The notes below the pieces were generated by a model. The model saw only the letters and a list, made by a program, of their open reading frames with translations, had not been told where the DNA came from and made no database searches. Below are positions 33,426 through 41,320 of a DNA stretch of 42,853 bases, piece by piece (within the stretch, counting starts at the first letter, position 1; each line of letters opens with the position of its first letter). The stretch is taken from positions 1 to 42,853 of the forward strand of contig JAUWZM010000016.1 in the NCBI GenBank assembly GCA_030615365.1, in the 5' to 3' direction. Origin of the DNA: Candidatus Aerophobota bacterium. Its GTDB lineage: Bacteria > Aerophobota > Aerophobia > Aerophobales > B3-G15. Made by a program: the position numbers and the translations under genes.

Positions 33426-34736
33426 ATGTCATCCATGCTTTTACAAAAAATAAAGGATAAAACTGCCCAGATAGCTATAGTAGGCTTAGGATATGTTGGT
33501 CTCCCTTTGGCTGTGCAAAAAGCAAAAGCGGGTTTCAATGTAATTGGTATTGAGCGAAGAAAAGAACGGGTAGATATGGTAAATCAAGGAAAAACTTATA
33601 TTTCAGACATTGCAGACAAGGAGCTGATGAATGTAGTAAAAGCAGGAAAACTCAGGGCTACTCAAAGTTTTACTCCCATATCAAAAATCGATATTATCTG
33701 CATCTGCGTCCCCACTCCCCTCACCAACCATAAGGAACCGGATACTCAATATATAGAATACGTTATCAATGAAATGCTTCCCCATCTTCATAAAAATCAA
33801 CTTATCATTCTGGAAAGCACCACCTATCCGGGAACTACTGAGGAAGTTATCCTGCCCAGGGTACAGAATGCAGGATTCAAAATAGGAAAGGATTTTTACC
33901 TTGCCTTTTCTCCGGAAAGGATAGACCCTGGAAACAAGACATACCATTTAGCTAACACTCCTAAGATAGTAGGAGGTGTAACTCCAAAGTGCACCCAGAT
34001 TGCCAGAGCACTCTATCGGCAGGTAATCCAGGGAAAGATACATACAGTTTCCTCTCCAAGAGTTGCTGAGATGGAAAAACTTCTGGAAAATGTGTTCCGC
34101 AATGTGAATATTGCCCTGGTAAACGAGCTTACTATTCTCTGTGGACGAATGGGGATAGACATATGGGAGGTAATCGAAGCAGCCAAAACAAAACCTTACG
34201 GATTTATGCCTTTTTATCCAGGACCAGGCCTGGGTGGCCACTGTATCCCGGTCGATCCTTTTTATCTTGCCTGGAAAGCAAAAGAGTACTCTTTCAACAC
34301 CCGATTTATTGAACTTGCCGGAGAGATAAACGATAAGATGCCTTATTACATTATAGAAAGAGTTACCAGGATCTTAAATCAGCAAAATAAATGTATCAAT
34401 GGCGCTAATATTTTAATCTTAGGAGTGGCTTATAAAAAAAATATTAAAGACTTAAGAGAATCCCCGGTTTTAAAGATAATCAACCTCTTAGAAAAGGAAG
34501 AGGCTAAAATCACGTATAATGACCCTTATGTTTCAGCTTTTACCCTTCACAAAAAAAGGTATCAATCGATACACCTCAGTGATGAGACAATTTATAACCA
34601 GGATTTAGTAATAATTACCACTGACCATAGCCTTTATGATTATCAAAAAATCGTTGATAGTGCAAAATCAATCTTTGATACGCGTAATGCTACAAGAAAT
34701 ATAAAGGAGGGAAGAGAAAAAATTCACCTTCTCTAA
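33426..34736 (+). CDS. Nucleotide-sugar dehydrogenase, WbpA-like
   Basis: 436 residues from the ATG at 33426; GAGGAG lies 5 nt before it, so it is preferred over the TTG at 33408, which overlaps the previous gene. Rossmann motif AIVGLGYVGLPLA, then ICICVPTPLTNHKEPDTQYIE (in part), ESTTYPGTTEE, FSPERIDPGN, KLLENVFRNVNIALVNE and the catalytic Cys273 in GGHCIPVDPFY. This is the UDP-N-acetylglucosamine 6-dehydrogenase (WbpA/Pol) type rather than UDP-glucose dehydrogenase, judged by the neighbour and block pattern. It oxidises the C6 hydroxyl to a uronic acid for surface-glycan precursors. 22 nt upstream of the fusion gene that should use its product. Confidence 0.93.
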   Translation: MSSMLLQKIKDKTAQIAIVGLGYVGLPLAVQKAKAGFNVIGIERRKERVDMVNQGKTYISDIADKELMNVVKAGKLRATQSFTPISKIDIICICVPTPLTNHKEPDTQYIEYVINEMLPHLHKNQLIILESTTYPGTTEEVILPRVQNAGFKIGKDFYLAFSPERIDPGNKTYHLANTPKIVGGVTPKCTQIARALYRQVIQGKIHTVSSPRVAEMEKLLENVFRNVNIALVNELTILCGRMGIDIWEVIEAAKTKPYGFMPFYPGPGLGGHCIPVDPFYLAWKAKEYSFNTRFIELAGEINDKMPYYIIERVTRILNQQNKCINGANILILGVAYKKNIKDLRESPVLKIINLLEKEEAKITYNDPYVSAFTLHKKRYQSIHLSDETIYNQDLVIITTDHSLYDYQKIVDSAKSIFDTRNATRNIKEGREKIHLL

Positions 34737-34758
34737 CGAGATTTAAGGAGAAAATAAT

Positions 34759-36324
34759 TTGGAAAAAAATATAGCTGTAGTTGGCGCAGGATACTGGGGA
34801 AAGAATCTCATACGGGACTTTCATGAATTAAAAGCACTGAGCACTATCTGTGATGCTCGTGAGGAGCTAAAAAAAATCTATCAAAGCCAGTATCCCAGGA
34901 TCACCTTTACCAGCTCATTTTCTGCTATCCTCTCTGATCCATCTATTAAGGCAGTAGTTATTGCTACTCCAGAGGAGACTCATTATCATTTAGTGAAGCA
35001 AGCCCTCTTTGCCAATAAGGATGTATTTGTAGAAAAGCCCCTTGCTTTAAGACTAAGAGAAGGTGAAGACCTGGCAGAAATTGCCCAAAAAAAGAAAAAA
35101 ATCCTTATGGTTGGACATATCCTCCGTTACCATCCAGCGGTCAACAAATTAAAACAGCTAATCAATCAAGGTGAGCTGGGAGAAATTCAGTACATCTATT
35201 CCAACAGATTAAACATTGGCAGAATGCGCAGTAAAACGAATGCTCTGTGGAATTTTGCCCCTCACGATATATCAACCATTTTATTTTTACTGGATGAGTT
35301 TCCTGAAGTTGTCTTATCCACAGGGGGAAGTTATCTTCAACAGAGAATCTTTGATGTTACCCTCACCTGTATGGATTTTGCCAGTGGTGTAAAAGCTCAC
35401 ATCTTTGTGAGCTGGCTTCATCCCTTTAAAGAACAAAAACTGGTAGTGGTGGGCAGTAAGAAAATGGCTGTTTTTGATGATGTCAGTGAAGAAAAGCTTT
35501 TACTTTACCCTCATAAGATTGAATGGGTAGACAGAGTTCCTGTAGCTCAAAAAGCTGATTCAGAGGCTGTTCCTCTCCAGATGAAAGAGCCCCTCAAGCT
35601 GGAATGTCAACACTTTCTTGATTGTATTGAGAAACGTGTAACTCCAAAAACCGATGCCATAGAGGGGTTAGGAGTTCTAAAGGTGCTCCAGGCATCCCAG
35701 GAATCTTTAGAAAATGGTGAAAAGGTCTATATTAAACAAGTTGAATTTAAAAATTTTTTTATTCATCCAACCAGTATAGTTGACGAGGATTGCGAAATTG
35801 GTGAAGGAACTAAAATATGGCATTTCTCTCATATACTTCAAGGTTCAAAAATTGGTAAAAATTGTCGCATAGGACAAAATGTAGTCATAGGTCCTAATGT
35901 GAGCATTGGAAATAGGTGTAAAATTCAAAACAATGTATCGCTTTACCAGGGGATAACCTTAGGAGATGATGTATTCTGTGGGCCATCCTGTGTGTTTACC
36001 AATGTAATAAATCCAAGAAGCGCTATTCCCAGGATCGATGAGTTAAAGCCAACTTTGGTTAAAAAAGGCGCAACTATTGGTGCTAATGTGACAGTGATCT
36101 GTGGAAACACCATAGGAAAATATGCTTTTATTGGAGCAGGAGCTGTGGTAACAAAAGATATTCCCGATTATGCCCTTTTCTATGGGAATCCAGCAAGGCT
36201 GCAGGGGTGGATGTGCGAGTGTGGAGTAAAAATGGAATTCAAGGATGGCTTTGGTAAATGTAAAGTTTGCGGAAAAAAATATAAAATGATAGGTGAGGAT
36301 AAAGTAATCTCAGAAATATCATGA
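34759..36324 (+). CDS. Fusion of WbpB-like oxidoreductase and WbpD-like acyltransferase with a zinc-ribbon tail
   Basis: 521 residues from a TTG start with AAGGAG upstream. Residues about 1-325 are a Gfo/Idh/MocA dehydrogenase: VVGAGYWGKNL, VIATPEETHY, VEKPLAL and HILRYHPAV. Residues about 330-480 are a left-handed beta-helix transferase (IHPTSIVDEDCEIGEGTKIW, in part; GKNCRIGQNVVIG; GAVVTKDIPDYALFYGNPA). The last 35 residues hold Cys486-x-Cys488 and Cys501-x2-Cys504, a likely zinc ribbon. WbpB and WbpD act one after the other on UDP-GlcNAc-uronate (3-oxidation, later N-acetylation). The aminotransferase between them (WbpE) is not encoded here. Confidence 0.92.
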   Translation: MEKNIAVVGAGYWGKNLIRDFHELKALSTICDAREELKKIYQSQYPRITFTSSFSAILSDPSIKAVVIATPEETHYHLVKQALFANKDVFVEKPLALRLREGEDLAEIAQKKKKILMVGHILRYHPAVNKLKQLINQGELGEIQYIYSNRLNIGRMRSKTNALWNFAPHDISTILFLLDEFPEVVLSTGGSYLQQRIFDVTLTCMDFASGVKAHIFVSWLHPFKEQKLVVVGSKKMAVFDDVSEEKLLLYPHKIEWVDRVPVAQKADSEAVPLQMKEPLKLECQHFLDCIEKRVTPKTDAIEGLGVLKVLQASQESLENGEKVYIKQVEFKNFFIHPTSIVDEDCEIGEGTKIWHFSHILQGSKIGKNCRIGQNVVIGPNVSIGNRCKIQNNVSLYQGITLGDDVFCGPSCVFTNVINPRSAIPRIDELKPTLVKKGATIGANVTVICGNTIGKYAFIGAGAVVTKDIPDYALFYGNPARLQGWMCECGVKMEFKDGFGKCKVCGKKYKMIGEDKVISEIS

Positions 36325-36347
36325 TTATCAATCCCCTGTCCATATTT

Positions 36348-36621
36348 CCTCTCCCTTGAGGGGAGAGGAGCAAGGTGAGGGTGAATAGTTTTGCCATTGC
36401 GAAGGGGAAGTAATCCCGGGTTCGACTACCAGACTACAGGACTATTGGACTACCGGACTATCTTGACTATGTGGATTTTGAATTTAAGGTTTTTGATTCT
36501 CTTGACTATCAGACTACAGGACTATTAGACTACTTGACTACCAGACTAATTACCGCCCAATGTTCAATAAATTTTACTGATGTTCTAAAAAACAATATCA
36601 AATAAAAAGAGGGTATACACA
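36348..36621. repeat. Intergenic repeats before the toxin-antitoxin island
   Basis: No gene. CCTCTCCCTTGAGGGGAGAGG palindrome at 36348-36370, CCATTGCGAAGGGGAAGTAA (from 36394) which recurs at 42430, then GACTAYNN arrays (36423-36548). A TTTTGAATTTAAGGTTTTTG unit at 36475 begins a direct repeat (36473-36547) of 37175-37250. A degenerate GTTCAAT...ATTTTAC (36562-36577) resembles the operator found before other modules, with TTGACT as its possible -35 and a poor -10. Confidence 0.65.
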
Positions 36622-36822
36622 ATGCTTAAAATAAAAAAAGAGTATGTGGTGACAGATGATAACAAAAAAAGGGCAGTGTTGATAGATATAGAAACATTTG
36701 AAAAAATGGAGGAAATTCTTGAGAACTTTGGACTTGGTAAGTATATGGAGGAAGTTGAAGATGAAGAAGTTTTATCTGTGTACGATGCAAAGAAATATTA
36801 TAACACCTTAAAAAAACATTAA
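36622..36822 (+). CDS. Antitoxin-like protein of a RelE/ParE-type module
   Basis: 66 residues, acidic (LKIKKEYVVTDDNKKRAVLI, then EEVEDEEVLSVYDAKKYY). The N-terminal half fits a small beta-alpha DNA-binding start, and the acidic tail would wrap the toxin, as in Phd/RelB-like antitoxins. It ends 1 nt before the toxin gene at 36824. Family assignment rests mainly on size, charge and position. Confidence 0.7.
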   Translation: MLKIKKEYVVTDDNKKRAVLIDIETFEKMEEILENFGLGKYMEEVEDEEVLSVYDAKKYYNTLKKH

Positions 36823-36823
36823 T

Positions 36824-37096
36824 ATGACAACTTGCTTTTATAAAAAGACATTCTTAAAGGATTTGGTAAATTTACCCGTAGTCTACCGAGAAAGAATTGA
36901 GAAGTTAGTTTTTGGAGATATCCCTAAATTTGATAACATTTTCGTGGGTTTAGATATAAGAAAGATAAAAGGATATAAAGATTATTATCGTATCAGGATA
37001 GGTAATTATAGAATAGGGTGCCGGATAGAAAAGGCTGATAAAATTATCTTTTATAGAGTGAAGAGCAGAGAGGATATTTACAAAATTTTTCCATAA
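36824..37096 (+). CDS. RelE/ParE-type toxin
   Basis: 90 residues. RelE/ParE features are FYKKTFLKDLVNLP, VGLDIRKIKGYKDYYRIRIG (about 43-62), NYRIGCRIEKADKIIFYRVKSREDIYK (in part). The YRIRIGNYRIG strand pair is diagnostic of the fold. RelE members cut mRNA on the ribosome and ParE members act on gyrase; the difference cannot be decided by reading. Coupled to the antitoxin gene by a 1-nt gap. Confidence 0.85.
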   Translation: MTTCFYKKTFLKDLVNLPVVYRERIEKLVFGDIPKFDNIFVGLDIRKIKGYKDYYRIRIGNYRIGCRIEKADKIIFYRVKSREDIYKIFP

Positions 37097-37131
37097 AAAG
37101 GATCAGCCTTTAAATAAGATAGCAAACGGAC

Positions 37132-37251
37132 TTTGAACTACGCGACTACCAGACTACCCGACGATCAGATTACAGGATTTTGAATTTAAGGTTTTTGATT
37201 CTCTTGACTATCAGACTACAGGACTATTAGACTACTTGACTACCAGACTAC
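37132..37251. repeat. GACTAYNN array with TTTTGAATTTAAGG direct repeat
   Basis: Degenerate units at 37143-37175, then 37175-37250, which repeats 36473-36547 almost exactly (TTTTGAATTTAAGGTTTTTG, then TCTTGACTATCAGACTACAG). It separates the RelE-type module from HicBA. Confidence 0.8.
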
Positions 37252-37282
37252 TATCTAATTTGAGTTAAAAGGAGACAACAAA

Positions 37283-37495
37283 ATGGCAAGATATTTTACT
37301 TTAGAATATTGGTTAGATGAAGGTTGGTATGTAGGAAGGCTAAAAGAGGTACCCGGTGTGTTTAGTCAAGGACAAACATTACAAGAGTTGAAAGAAAATA
37401 CTCTTGAAGCTTACAACCTAATGATAGAAGAGGAAGGAGAAGTCTTGCCTGGTGTGATTAAAAGTAAAGTAAAGCAAATCCAGGTTGAAGTTTGA
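37283..37495 (+). CDS. hicB: HicB-type antitoxin (module 1)
   Basis: 70 residues. The HicB core EYWLDEGWYVGRLKEVPGVF followed by SQGQTLQELKENTLEAYNLM (about 30-50) is the partial RNase-H-like fold of HicB. No C-terminal DNA-binding extension. Its stop overlaps the TTG start of the HicA gene. Order is antitoxin first, the reverse of E. coli hicAB. Ribosome-binding site AAAAGGAG. Confidence 0.88.
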   Translation: MARYFTLEYWLDEGWYVGRLKEVPGVFSQGQTLQELKENTLEAYNLMIEEEGEVLPGVIKSKVKQIQVEV

Positions 37496-37671
37496 AAAGA
37501 GAGGTATTTCTTAAGAAACTAACTAACACTGGCTGCTATTTGAGACGTCATGGCAAAAGACATGACATATACTTTAATCCTAAAACCGGTAGGAAAGCGC
37601 CTGTTCCACGCCATTCTGAAATTAAAGATACTTTGTGTGCATTGATCAGAAAACAACTTGGGATTAAATAA
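37492..37671 (+). CDS. hicA: HicA-type toxin (module 1), TTG start
   Basis: 59 residues from TTG at 37492, overlapping hicB by 4 nt. The protein reads KREVFLKKLTNTGCYLRRHG, KRHDIYFNPKTGRKAPVPRH and SEIKDTLCALIRKQLGI. This is the HicA double-stranded-RNA-binding fold, with the catalytic His in LRRHGKRH (family knowledge: GxHxxF/GSH region). It is too short and lacks ATG, so simple gene callers may miss it. It would cut mRNA when freed from HicB. Confidence 0.85.
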   Translation: MKREVFLKKLTNTGCYLRRHGKRHDIYFNPKTGRKAPVPRHSEIKDTLCALIRKQLGIK

Positions 37672-37766
37672 CTATTTTATAATGATTAAAAACCATGGGC
37701 TTAGGATTAAAAGAATGAAAAATAAAACATCGCGTGTTTCATCTCTTACATCTTACGCATAATTAG

Positions 37767-37820
37767 GTGTAGTAGGTGCACATCCAGTTTTATGAAAATA
37801 CCCCTATTATAAGGACAATG
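37767..37820 (+). pseudogene. wecB-like gene fragment, copy 1
   Basis: GTGTAGTAGGTGCACATCCA (37767 onward) and TTTTATGAAAATA...CCTATTATAAGGACAATGG match the wecB-like remnant at 41087-41158 (codons for VVGARPNFMKISPIM). The copy is degenerate and not translatable as such. A third copy is at 41897-41929. Confidence 0.6.
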
Positions 37821-37868
37821 GACTACCAGACTATTGGACTATGTGACTACTGGGTTCAAAGATTGAAC
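37819..37868 (+). promoter_or_regulatory. GACTAYNN units and operator-like GTTCAA-N3-TTGAAC before the DUF433 module
   Basis: Four 8-bp units (GACTACCA, GACTATTG, GACTATGT, GACTACTG) lead into GTTCAAAGATTGAAC (37854-37868), a 6-bp inverted repeat with a 3-nt centre, 31 nt before the ATG at 37900. No good -10 is seen here, unlike at 38747 and 42503. Confidence 0.6.
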
Positions 37869-37899
37869 AAAGGTGAAACAAATAAGGAGGTAATAAGAA

Positions 37900-38211
37900 A
37901 TGAGCAACACTTTAGCCAAGACGGATCATAAATACATTAAAGTGGACCCCCAGAAAGGTACTTATATTAGGGGTACAAGAGTAAGGGTAAAGAATATAGT
38001 TATTCATTATAAATCAGGAATGTCTGTGGAGGAAATTCTGGAGGGATTTCCAAACATCGCTCCTGCTCAATTTTACGATGCCTTAAGTTATTACTATGAC
38101 TATAAAGAACAAATAGAGAAAGAAATAGGAGCAGAAGATCTACATGAGATAGAGAAAGAATTTAACTTGAAGCTACAGCCTAACGGGACCCTAAAAATTC
38201 AAAATGGATAA
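37900..38211 (+). CDS. DUF433 family antitoxin
   Basis: 103 residues. DUF433 pattern: HKYIKVDPQKGTYIRGTRVR, VKNIVIHYKSGMSVEEILEGF and ITPAQ-like IAPAQFYDALSYYYDYKEQI. This winged-helix DNA-binding fold is common in antitoxins partnered with DUF5615 or other PIN-like toxins. It overlaps the toxin gene by 8 nt. A strong ribosome-binding site (AAGGAGGTAATA) precedes the ATG. Confidence 0.88.
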   Translation: MSNTLAKTDHKYIKVDPQKGTYIRGTRVRVKNIVIHYKSGMSVEEILEGFPNIAPAQFYDALSYYYDYKEQIEKEIGAEDLHEIEKEFNLKLQPNGTLKIQNG

Positions 38212-38566
38212 GATACGGCTTTACCTTGATGAGGATGTTCATAAAAAAATAGCTACTGCATTGAGATTGCGGGGATATGATGTAATAAGCACTCATGAAA
38301 TTAAAAAATGGGGGATCAGGGATAAAGAGCAACTTGATTTTGCTATAAGTCAGAAAAGAGCTATTTTTACCTTCAATGTCAGAGACTACATAATTCTTCA
38401 TAAACAATGTCTAAAAAGCAGTAAAAAACATTATGGAATAATTATATCAAAACAACTAACGCTTGGCGAGACAATAAATAGACTATCGGTTTTGTTGTTA
38501 AGAAATAAACCAGAAATGTTGGTCAATCAGCTGGTTTTGGCTTTAACGCATATCAAACATGACTAA
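38204..38566 (+). CDS. DUF5615 PIN-like toxin
   Basis: 120 residues. It opens IRLYLDEDVHKKIATALRLR, with the Asp/Glu cluster (LDED) used for metal binding in this PIN-like family, then GYDVISTHE, DKEQLDFAISQKRAIFTFNVRDY (in part; second acidic site) and a helical end. Predicted to be an RNase blocked by the overlapping DUF433 antitoxin. Confidence 0.88.
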   Translation: MDKIRLYLDEDVHKKIATALRLRGYDVISTHEIKKWGIRDKEQLDFAISQKRAIFTFNVRDYIILHKQCLKSSKKHYGIIISKQLTLGETINRLSVLLLRNKPEMLVNQLVLALTHIKHD

Positions 38567-38954
38567 GATTATAGCGAATTTCTCGGGGATAGAGGGTATT
38601 AAGAGCGGGTATTTTCAATGGTATATTTCTCACTTTGGAAGCTGTACAGCGAAATTAAGAAGTGAAAGAACTACGGACCGTCGACTTTGGACTTAGCACT
38701 ACCAGATTATTAGATAGACTATATGGATTACCTGACTAATGACTATTTGACTACCAGATTAGTTATTGTATAATGTTCAAAAATTGAACAAAATGAGAAA
38801 AATTATGGTAGCTTCTAATTTTAGAAGTCGCTTGACAATCTACTGCAGAATAAGCTTTGCAATTATCCATTATTAACAAACTAAAAGGAGCCAATGCTAA
38901 ATGTGGGGCTTTAATGCCGATAAATTGAAATTTTTTTAGAGGAGGTGACCATAA
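38567..38954. other. Intergenic region between modules
   Basis: No gene seen. Degenerate GACTAYNN units at about 38697-38760, a promoter-operator at 38747-38789, then a stretch with a TTTAATGCCGATAAATTG piece (about 38910) like the core of the cloverleaf elements at 25541 and 28145. Confidence 0.55.
38747..38789 (+). promoter_or_regulatory. Promoter with GTTCAA-N3-TTGAAC operator (copy A)
   Basis: -35 TTGACT (38747-38752, supplied by the last GACTAYNN unit), 16-nt spacer, -10 TATAAT (38769-38774), then GTTCAAAAATTGAAC (38775-38789). It would drive the antitoxin-toxin pair at 38955-39423, leaving a leader of about 160 nt. Confidence 0.65.
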
Positions 38955-39152
38955 ATGGAACTTGAGGCCATTGATGAAGCTAAGTTAAAGGTTATAGTAA
39001 AAGATGCAGTAAGGGATGTCTTAGGCGAAGAAATAATAAGATTAAGATTATTGTTTGCACCTTATATATCCGATGAGGAGCAAAGAGAGATAGAGGAAAA
39101 TTATAAGGAGCCTTCAAAAGAGGTAACAAGAACTTTGACCTTAGAGGAATAG
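38955..39152 (+). CDS. Putative antitoxin of a RelE-like module
   Basis: 65 residues, strongly acidic: LEAIDEAKLKVIVKDAVRDV, then EEQREIEENYKEPSKEVTRT. No clear family motif, but similar short acidic proteins with a 'ISDEEQxEIE' stretch are paired with RelE/ParE-like toxins. It ends 1 nt before the toxin gene. Strong ribosome-binding site GAGGAGGTGACC. Confidence 0.7.
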   Translation: MELEAIDEAKLKVIVKDAVRDVLGEEIIRLRLLFAPYISDEEQREIEENYKEPSKEVTRTLTLEE

Positions 39153-39153
39153 C

Positions 39154-39423
39154 ATGATGTGGAAGATAAACCTAAGCAAACAGACAGATAAATTTACAAA
39201 AAAGAATAAGATAAAAGATGATGAGATACTTTTGTTTATAAACAAGTTCATCAATTATTCTAAGGGTTCAGATGAAAACATCAATGTGAAGAGTATAAAA
39301 GGTAAATGGAAAGGATACCATAGGATAAGAATTGGCAGGGTAAGGATGATATTAAAAATGGGTTTTAAAGAAAAGACAATATTTGTGGATAGAATGGATT
39401 ATAGGGGAAATGTATACAAATAA
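39154..39423 (+). CDS. RelE/ParE-like toxin (second)
   Basis: 89 residues. WKINLSKQTDKFTKKNKIKD, then the fold-defining SIKGKWKGYHRIRIGRVRMI (about 49-68) and TIFVDRMDYRGNVYK at the C-terminus. YHRIRIGRVR is the paired-strand motif of the family. The same C-terminal end occurs as a broken copy at 40401-40490. Confidence 0.85.
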   Translation: MMWKINLSKQTDKFTKKNKIKDDEILLFINKFINYSKGSDENINVKSIKGKWKGYHRIRIGRVRMILKMGFKEKTIFVDRMDYRGNVYK

Positions 39424-39791
39424 GGAACGAATGGAAGAAGTAGATCGACTTTTTGAAGAAACAAAAGAGGTTAATGGACTGTGCACCCCTATGGTTGAAC
39501 TGAAATATTTCAGATTATTAGACTACCCGACTTTGAATTTAAGGTTTTGATTCTCTTGACTACCAGACTATAAGACTATGTGGACTTTGAATTTAAGGTT
39601 TTGACTACCGGACTATTTTGACTACTGGGTCAATGTCAAATGCTTGCCCTGTGAAGTGCGCAGCTACTTCATCGAGGTTGAGATCTGACCCCTTTCTTTC
39701 TTGCTGTTTATAATGTATTCAAGCTATGATGGAAGATAAGTTTGGTATAATAAACAGGAAGGCAGCCATTGATTATGAGGAGCTATTTTAG
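39424..39791. other. Intergenic region with repeats and remnants
   Basis: GACTAYNN units and two TTTGAATTTAAGGTTTTGA repeats lie at 39518-39618. GGGTCA (39627 region) and TGACCC (about 39686) flank a stretch whose minus strand reads SDLNLDEVAAHFTGQAFDID, an unidentified coding remnant. A short ATG frame at about 39728-39793 is probably not a gene. Confidence 0.45.
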
Positions 39792-40049
39792 GTGAGAGAA
39801 AAAGTTGAATTTACCAGGTATGCAGGATTGCAAATGCGGGAAAGAGAAATAAAACGTGAAGATATATTGGATACTCTTAGATTGCCTGGACAGATACTTT
39901 CGGGCAGAAAAGGGAGAAAAACAGCTCAGAAGAAAATTGATCGAGGAGGAAAAAAGGGATTGCTTCGAGTTATTTTTGAGGAGAAAGATGATACTAAAAT
40001 TGTTGTAACTGTTTACTGGACATCGAAGATAAAAAAATACTGGAGGTAA
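39792..40049 (+). CDS. DUF4258 family putative toxin (module 1)
   Basis: 85 residues from a GTG start. REKVEFTRYAGLQMREREIK, REDILDTLRLPGQILSG and KIVVTVYWTSKIKKYW are the DUF4258 pattern (H/Y...MxxRxI; VVTVYxTSK). DUF4258 proteins resemble BrnT/RelE-fold toxins. The gene lies 3 nt before the DUF2283 gene at 40053. A second, frameshifted copy of the pair is at 41431-41858. Confidence 0.8.
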   Translation: MREKVEFTRYAGLQMREREIKREDILDTLRLPGQILSGRKGRKTAQKKIDRGGKKGLLRVIFEEKDDTKIVVTVYWTSKIKKYWR

Positions 40050-40052
40050 ATT

Positions 40053-40271
40053 ATGAGAGTAAGATACGATGAGCAAGTAGACATTCTCTATATAAGATTT
40101 AAAGAAACACCATATCGCGAGAGCGATGAGATAAAGGAAGGATTTATTGTGGATTATGATAAGGATGGTAATGTAATAGGTATCGAGATAATGGATGTCA
40201 GTGAGTATCTATCATTAGATGAGCTGGCCACAGTTAAGTTTGATGTTAGTCGAGCTATTGCCCATAGATAA
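40053..40271 (+). CDS. DUF2283 family putative antitoxin (module 1)
   Basis: 72 residues. MRVRYDEQVDILYIRFKETP, then EGFIVDYDKDGNVIGIEIMD (about 30-50) is the DUF2283 core, D-x-DG-x-IxGIEIxD. DUF2283 commonly sits directly after DUF4258, as here, and is taken as the partner. Ribosome-binding site ACTGGAGG. Confidence 0.85.
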   Translation: MRVRYDEQVDILYIRFKETPYRESDEIKEGFIVDYDKDGNVIGIEIMDVSEYLSLDELATVKFDVSRAIAHR

Positions 40272-40400
40272 ACCCAGATTCGGTAAACTGGCAAAAACTC
40301 TTCACCTGGGTAGGGGAGGCCAATATCATTTTCCTTTAATCTTCCCCCTTGAGGGGGAGGTATATATCATCATTCCTTCTCTTCCCTCCCTTGGAACTTG
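40272..40400. repeat. Dispersed repeats, inverse copy of 16529-16560
   Basis: TAAACTGGCAAAAACTCTTC and ACCTGGGTAGG (40283-40316) are the reverse complement of the repeat at 16529-16560; part of it recurs at 42391. A CCCCCTTGAGGGGG palindrome lies near 40345. No gene. Confidence 0.65.
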
Positions 40401-40490
40401 GTGAGATTAAGAGTAATATTTTGTCTTATTAAAGAGAGCAAAGAAATTTTTGTGGAGAAAGTGGATTATAGAGGCGATGTTTATAAATAA
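40401..40490 (+). pseudogene. Remnant of a RelE/ParE-like toxin C-terminus
   Basis: Frame VRLRVIFCLIKESKEIFVEK then VDYRGDVYK and a stop. It aligns with the end of the toxin at 39154-39423 (GRVRMILKMGFKEKTIFVDR, MDYRGNVYK). The N-terminal two thirds and any antitoxin are missing. Confidence 0.75.
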
Positions 40491-40573
40491 AGTGCCTACT
40501 GGCAATTCGAATAAAAAAGCAATTATTTAAATAGAGGTTAGATAACTAAAACTAATTCAAGGAGGTGGGTTAG

Positions 40574-40774
40574 ATGATGTTTAAAATCGTCGTAGAGAAA
40601 GATGAAACTGGTTATTATGTGGCAGAAGTTCCTGCTTTGCCAGGTTGTGTTACCCAGGGCAGAACCGTTGAGGAAGTGAAAAAGAATGTTAAAGAAGCTA
40701 TCGAGGGTTGGATGGAGGTAATGAATGATAAAGTAAAGAAAACCGATGCTCAGATATTTGAGGTTGCAGTATGA
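40574..40774 (+). CDS. hicB: HicB-type antitoxin (module 2)
   Basis: 66 residues. FKIVVEKDETGYYVAEVPAL, PGCVTQGRTVEEVKKNVKEAI (in part) is the HicB core. Two adjacent ATGs (40574, 40577); AAGGAGGTGGGTTAG fits either. It overlaps the toxin gene by 4 nt. It differs clearly from module 1, so these are two separately acquired HicBA systems. Confidence 0.9.
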   Translation: MMFKIVVEKDETGYYVAEVPALPGCVTQGRTVEEVKKNVKEAIEGWMEVMNDKVKKTDAQIFEVAV

Positions 40775-40992
40775 CTTTCTCAATTAAACCGTGCTCAGGT
40801 ACAGAAGCTGTTAAAAAGTTTAAAAGAGCAGGGTGGATTGTGGACAGACAAAAAGGCTCTCATGTGATGTTAGTTAAAGCTGATTATCCGTATACCTTAT
40901 CCATTCCTCAGCAAAGAGAATTAGGTGTCGGTATTCTGAGAAAATTGATTAAACAGGCTGGGTTAAGCGTAGATGAATTCAATGCATTATAA
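40771..40992 (+). CDS. hicA: HicA-type toxin (module 2)
   Basis: 73 residues. GTEAVKKFKRAGWIVDRQKG, SHVMLVKADYPYTLSIPQQR, and GILRKLIKQAGLSVDEF. GSH (about 48-50) has the catalytic His of HicA mRNA interferases. The order antitoxin-toxin with an ATGA overlap supports translational coupling. Confidence 0.92.
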   Translation: MTFSIKPCSGTEAVKKFKRAGWIVDRQKGSHVMLVKADYPYTLSIPQQRELGVGILRKLIKQAGLSVDEFNAL

Positions 40993-41086
40993 CTTGCCCA
41001 ATGAGATAATTAAGAGGAGAACAAGCTATTATTGTAGAGTGGTAAATATGGAGTTTCATAATTATATGGATCATAGATTGGGTGCA

Positions 41087-41158
41087 ATGAAAATCATCAG
41101 TGTAGTTGGTGCCAGACCAAATTTTATGAAAATATCCCCCATTATGGAGGGCAATTGA
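41087..41158 (+). pseudogene. wecB-like (UDP-GlcNAc 2-epimerase) fragment, copy 2
   Basis: ATG followed by 22 codons: MKIISVVGARPNFMKISPIM, EGN, stop. This is the N-terminus of a WecB-type UDP-N-acetylglucosamine 2-epimerase (VVGARPNFMK is the family start), but the remaining about 340 residues are missing. It fits a nucleotide-sugar operon such as 33426-36324, from which a wecB gene may have been lost. Confidence 0.75.
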
Positions 41159-41175
41159 TAAATTCAACAAAGATC

Positions 41176-41311
41176 CTCCGGACTATTTGACTATGGACTA
41201 TCTTGACTTTGAATTTAAGGTTTTGACTATTAGACTACCCGACTACCTGACGATCAGACTACCAGGCTTTGAATTTAAGGTTTTGATTCTCTTGACTACC
41301 AGACTATGTTA
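41176..41311. repeat. GACTAYNN arrays and TTTGAATTTAAGG repeats
   Basis: Degenerate units with two copies of TTTGAATTTAAGGTTTTGA (about 41207 and 41270), the same combination as at 36473, 37175 and 39532. Non-coding. Confidence 0.75.
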
Positions 41312-41320
41312 TAGATGGCC

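Noticed and set aside
36408..36430. tRNA-like T-arm (GGGTTCGACTACC) at 36418 and 42454
   Set aside because: No acceptor, D or anticodon arm can be drawn around it; the same bases recur as part of a dispersed repeat.
41041..41158. A small gene from the ATG at 41049 or upstream
   Set aside because: The only recognisable part is the wecB-like start at 41087; the upstream codons match nothing and the frame stops at once after it.
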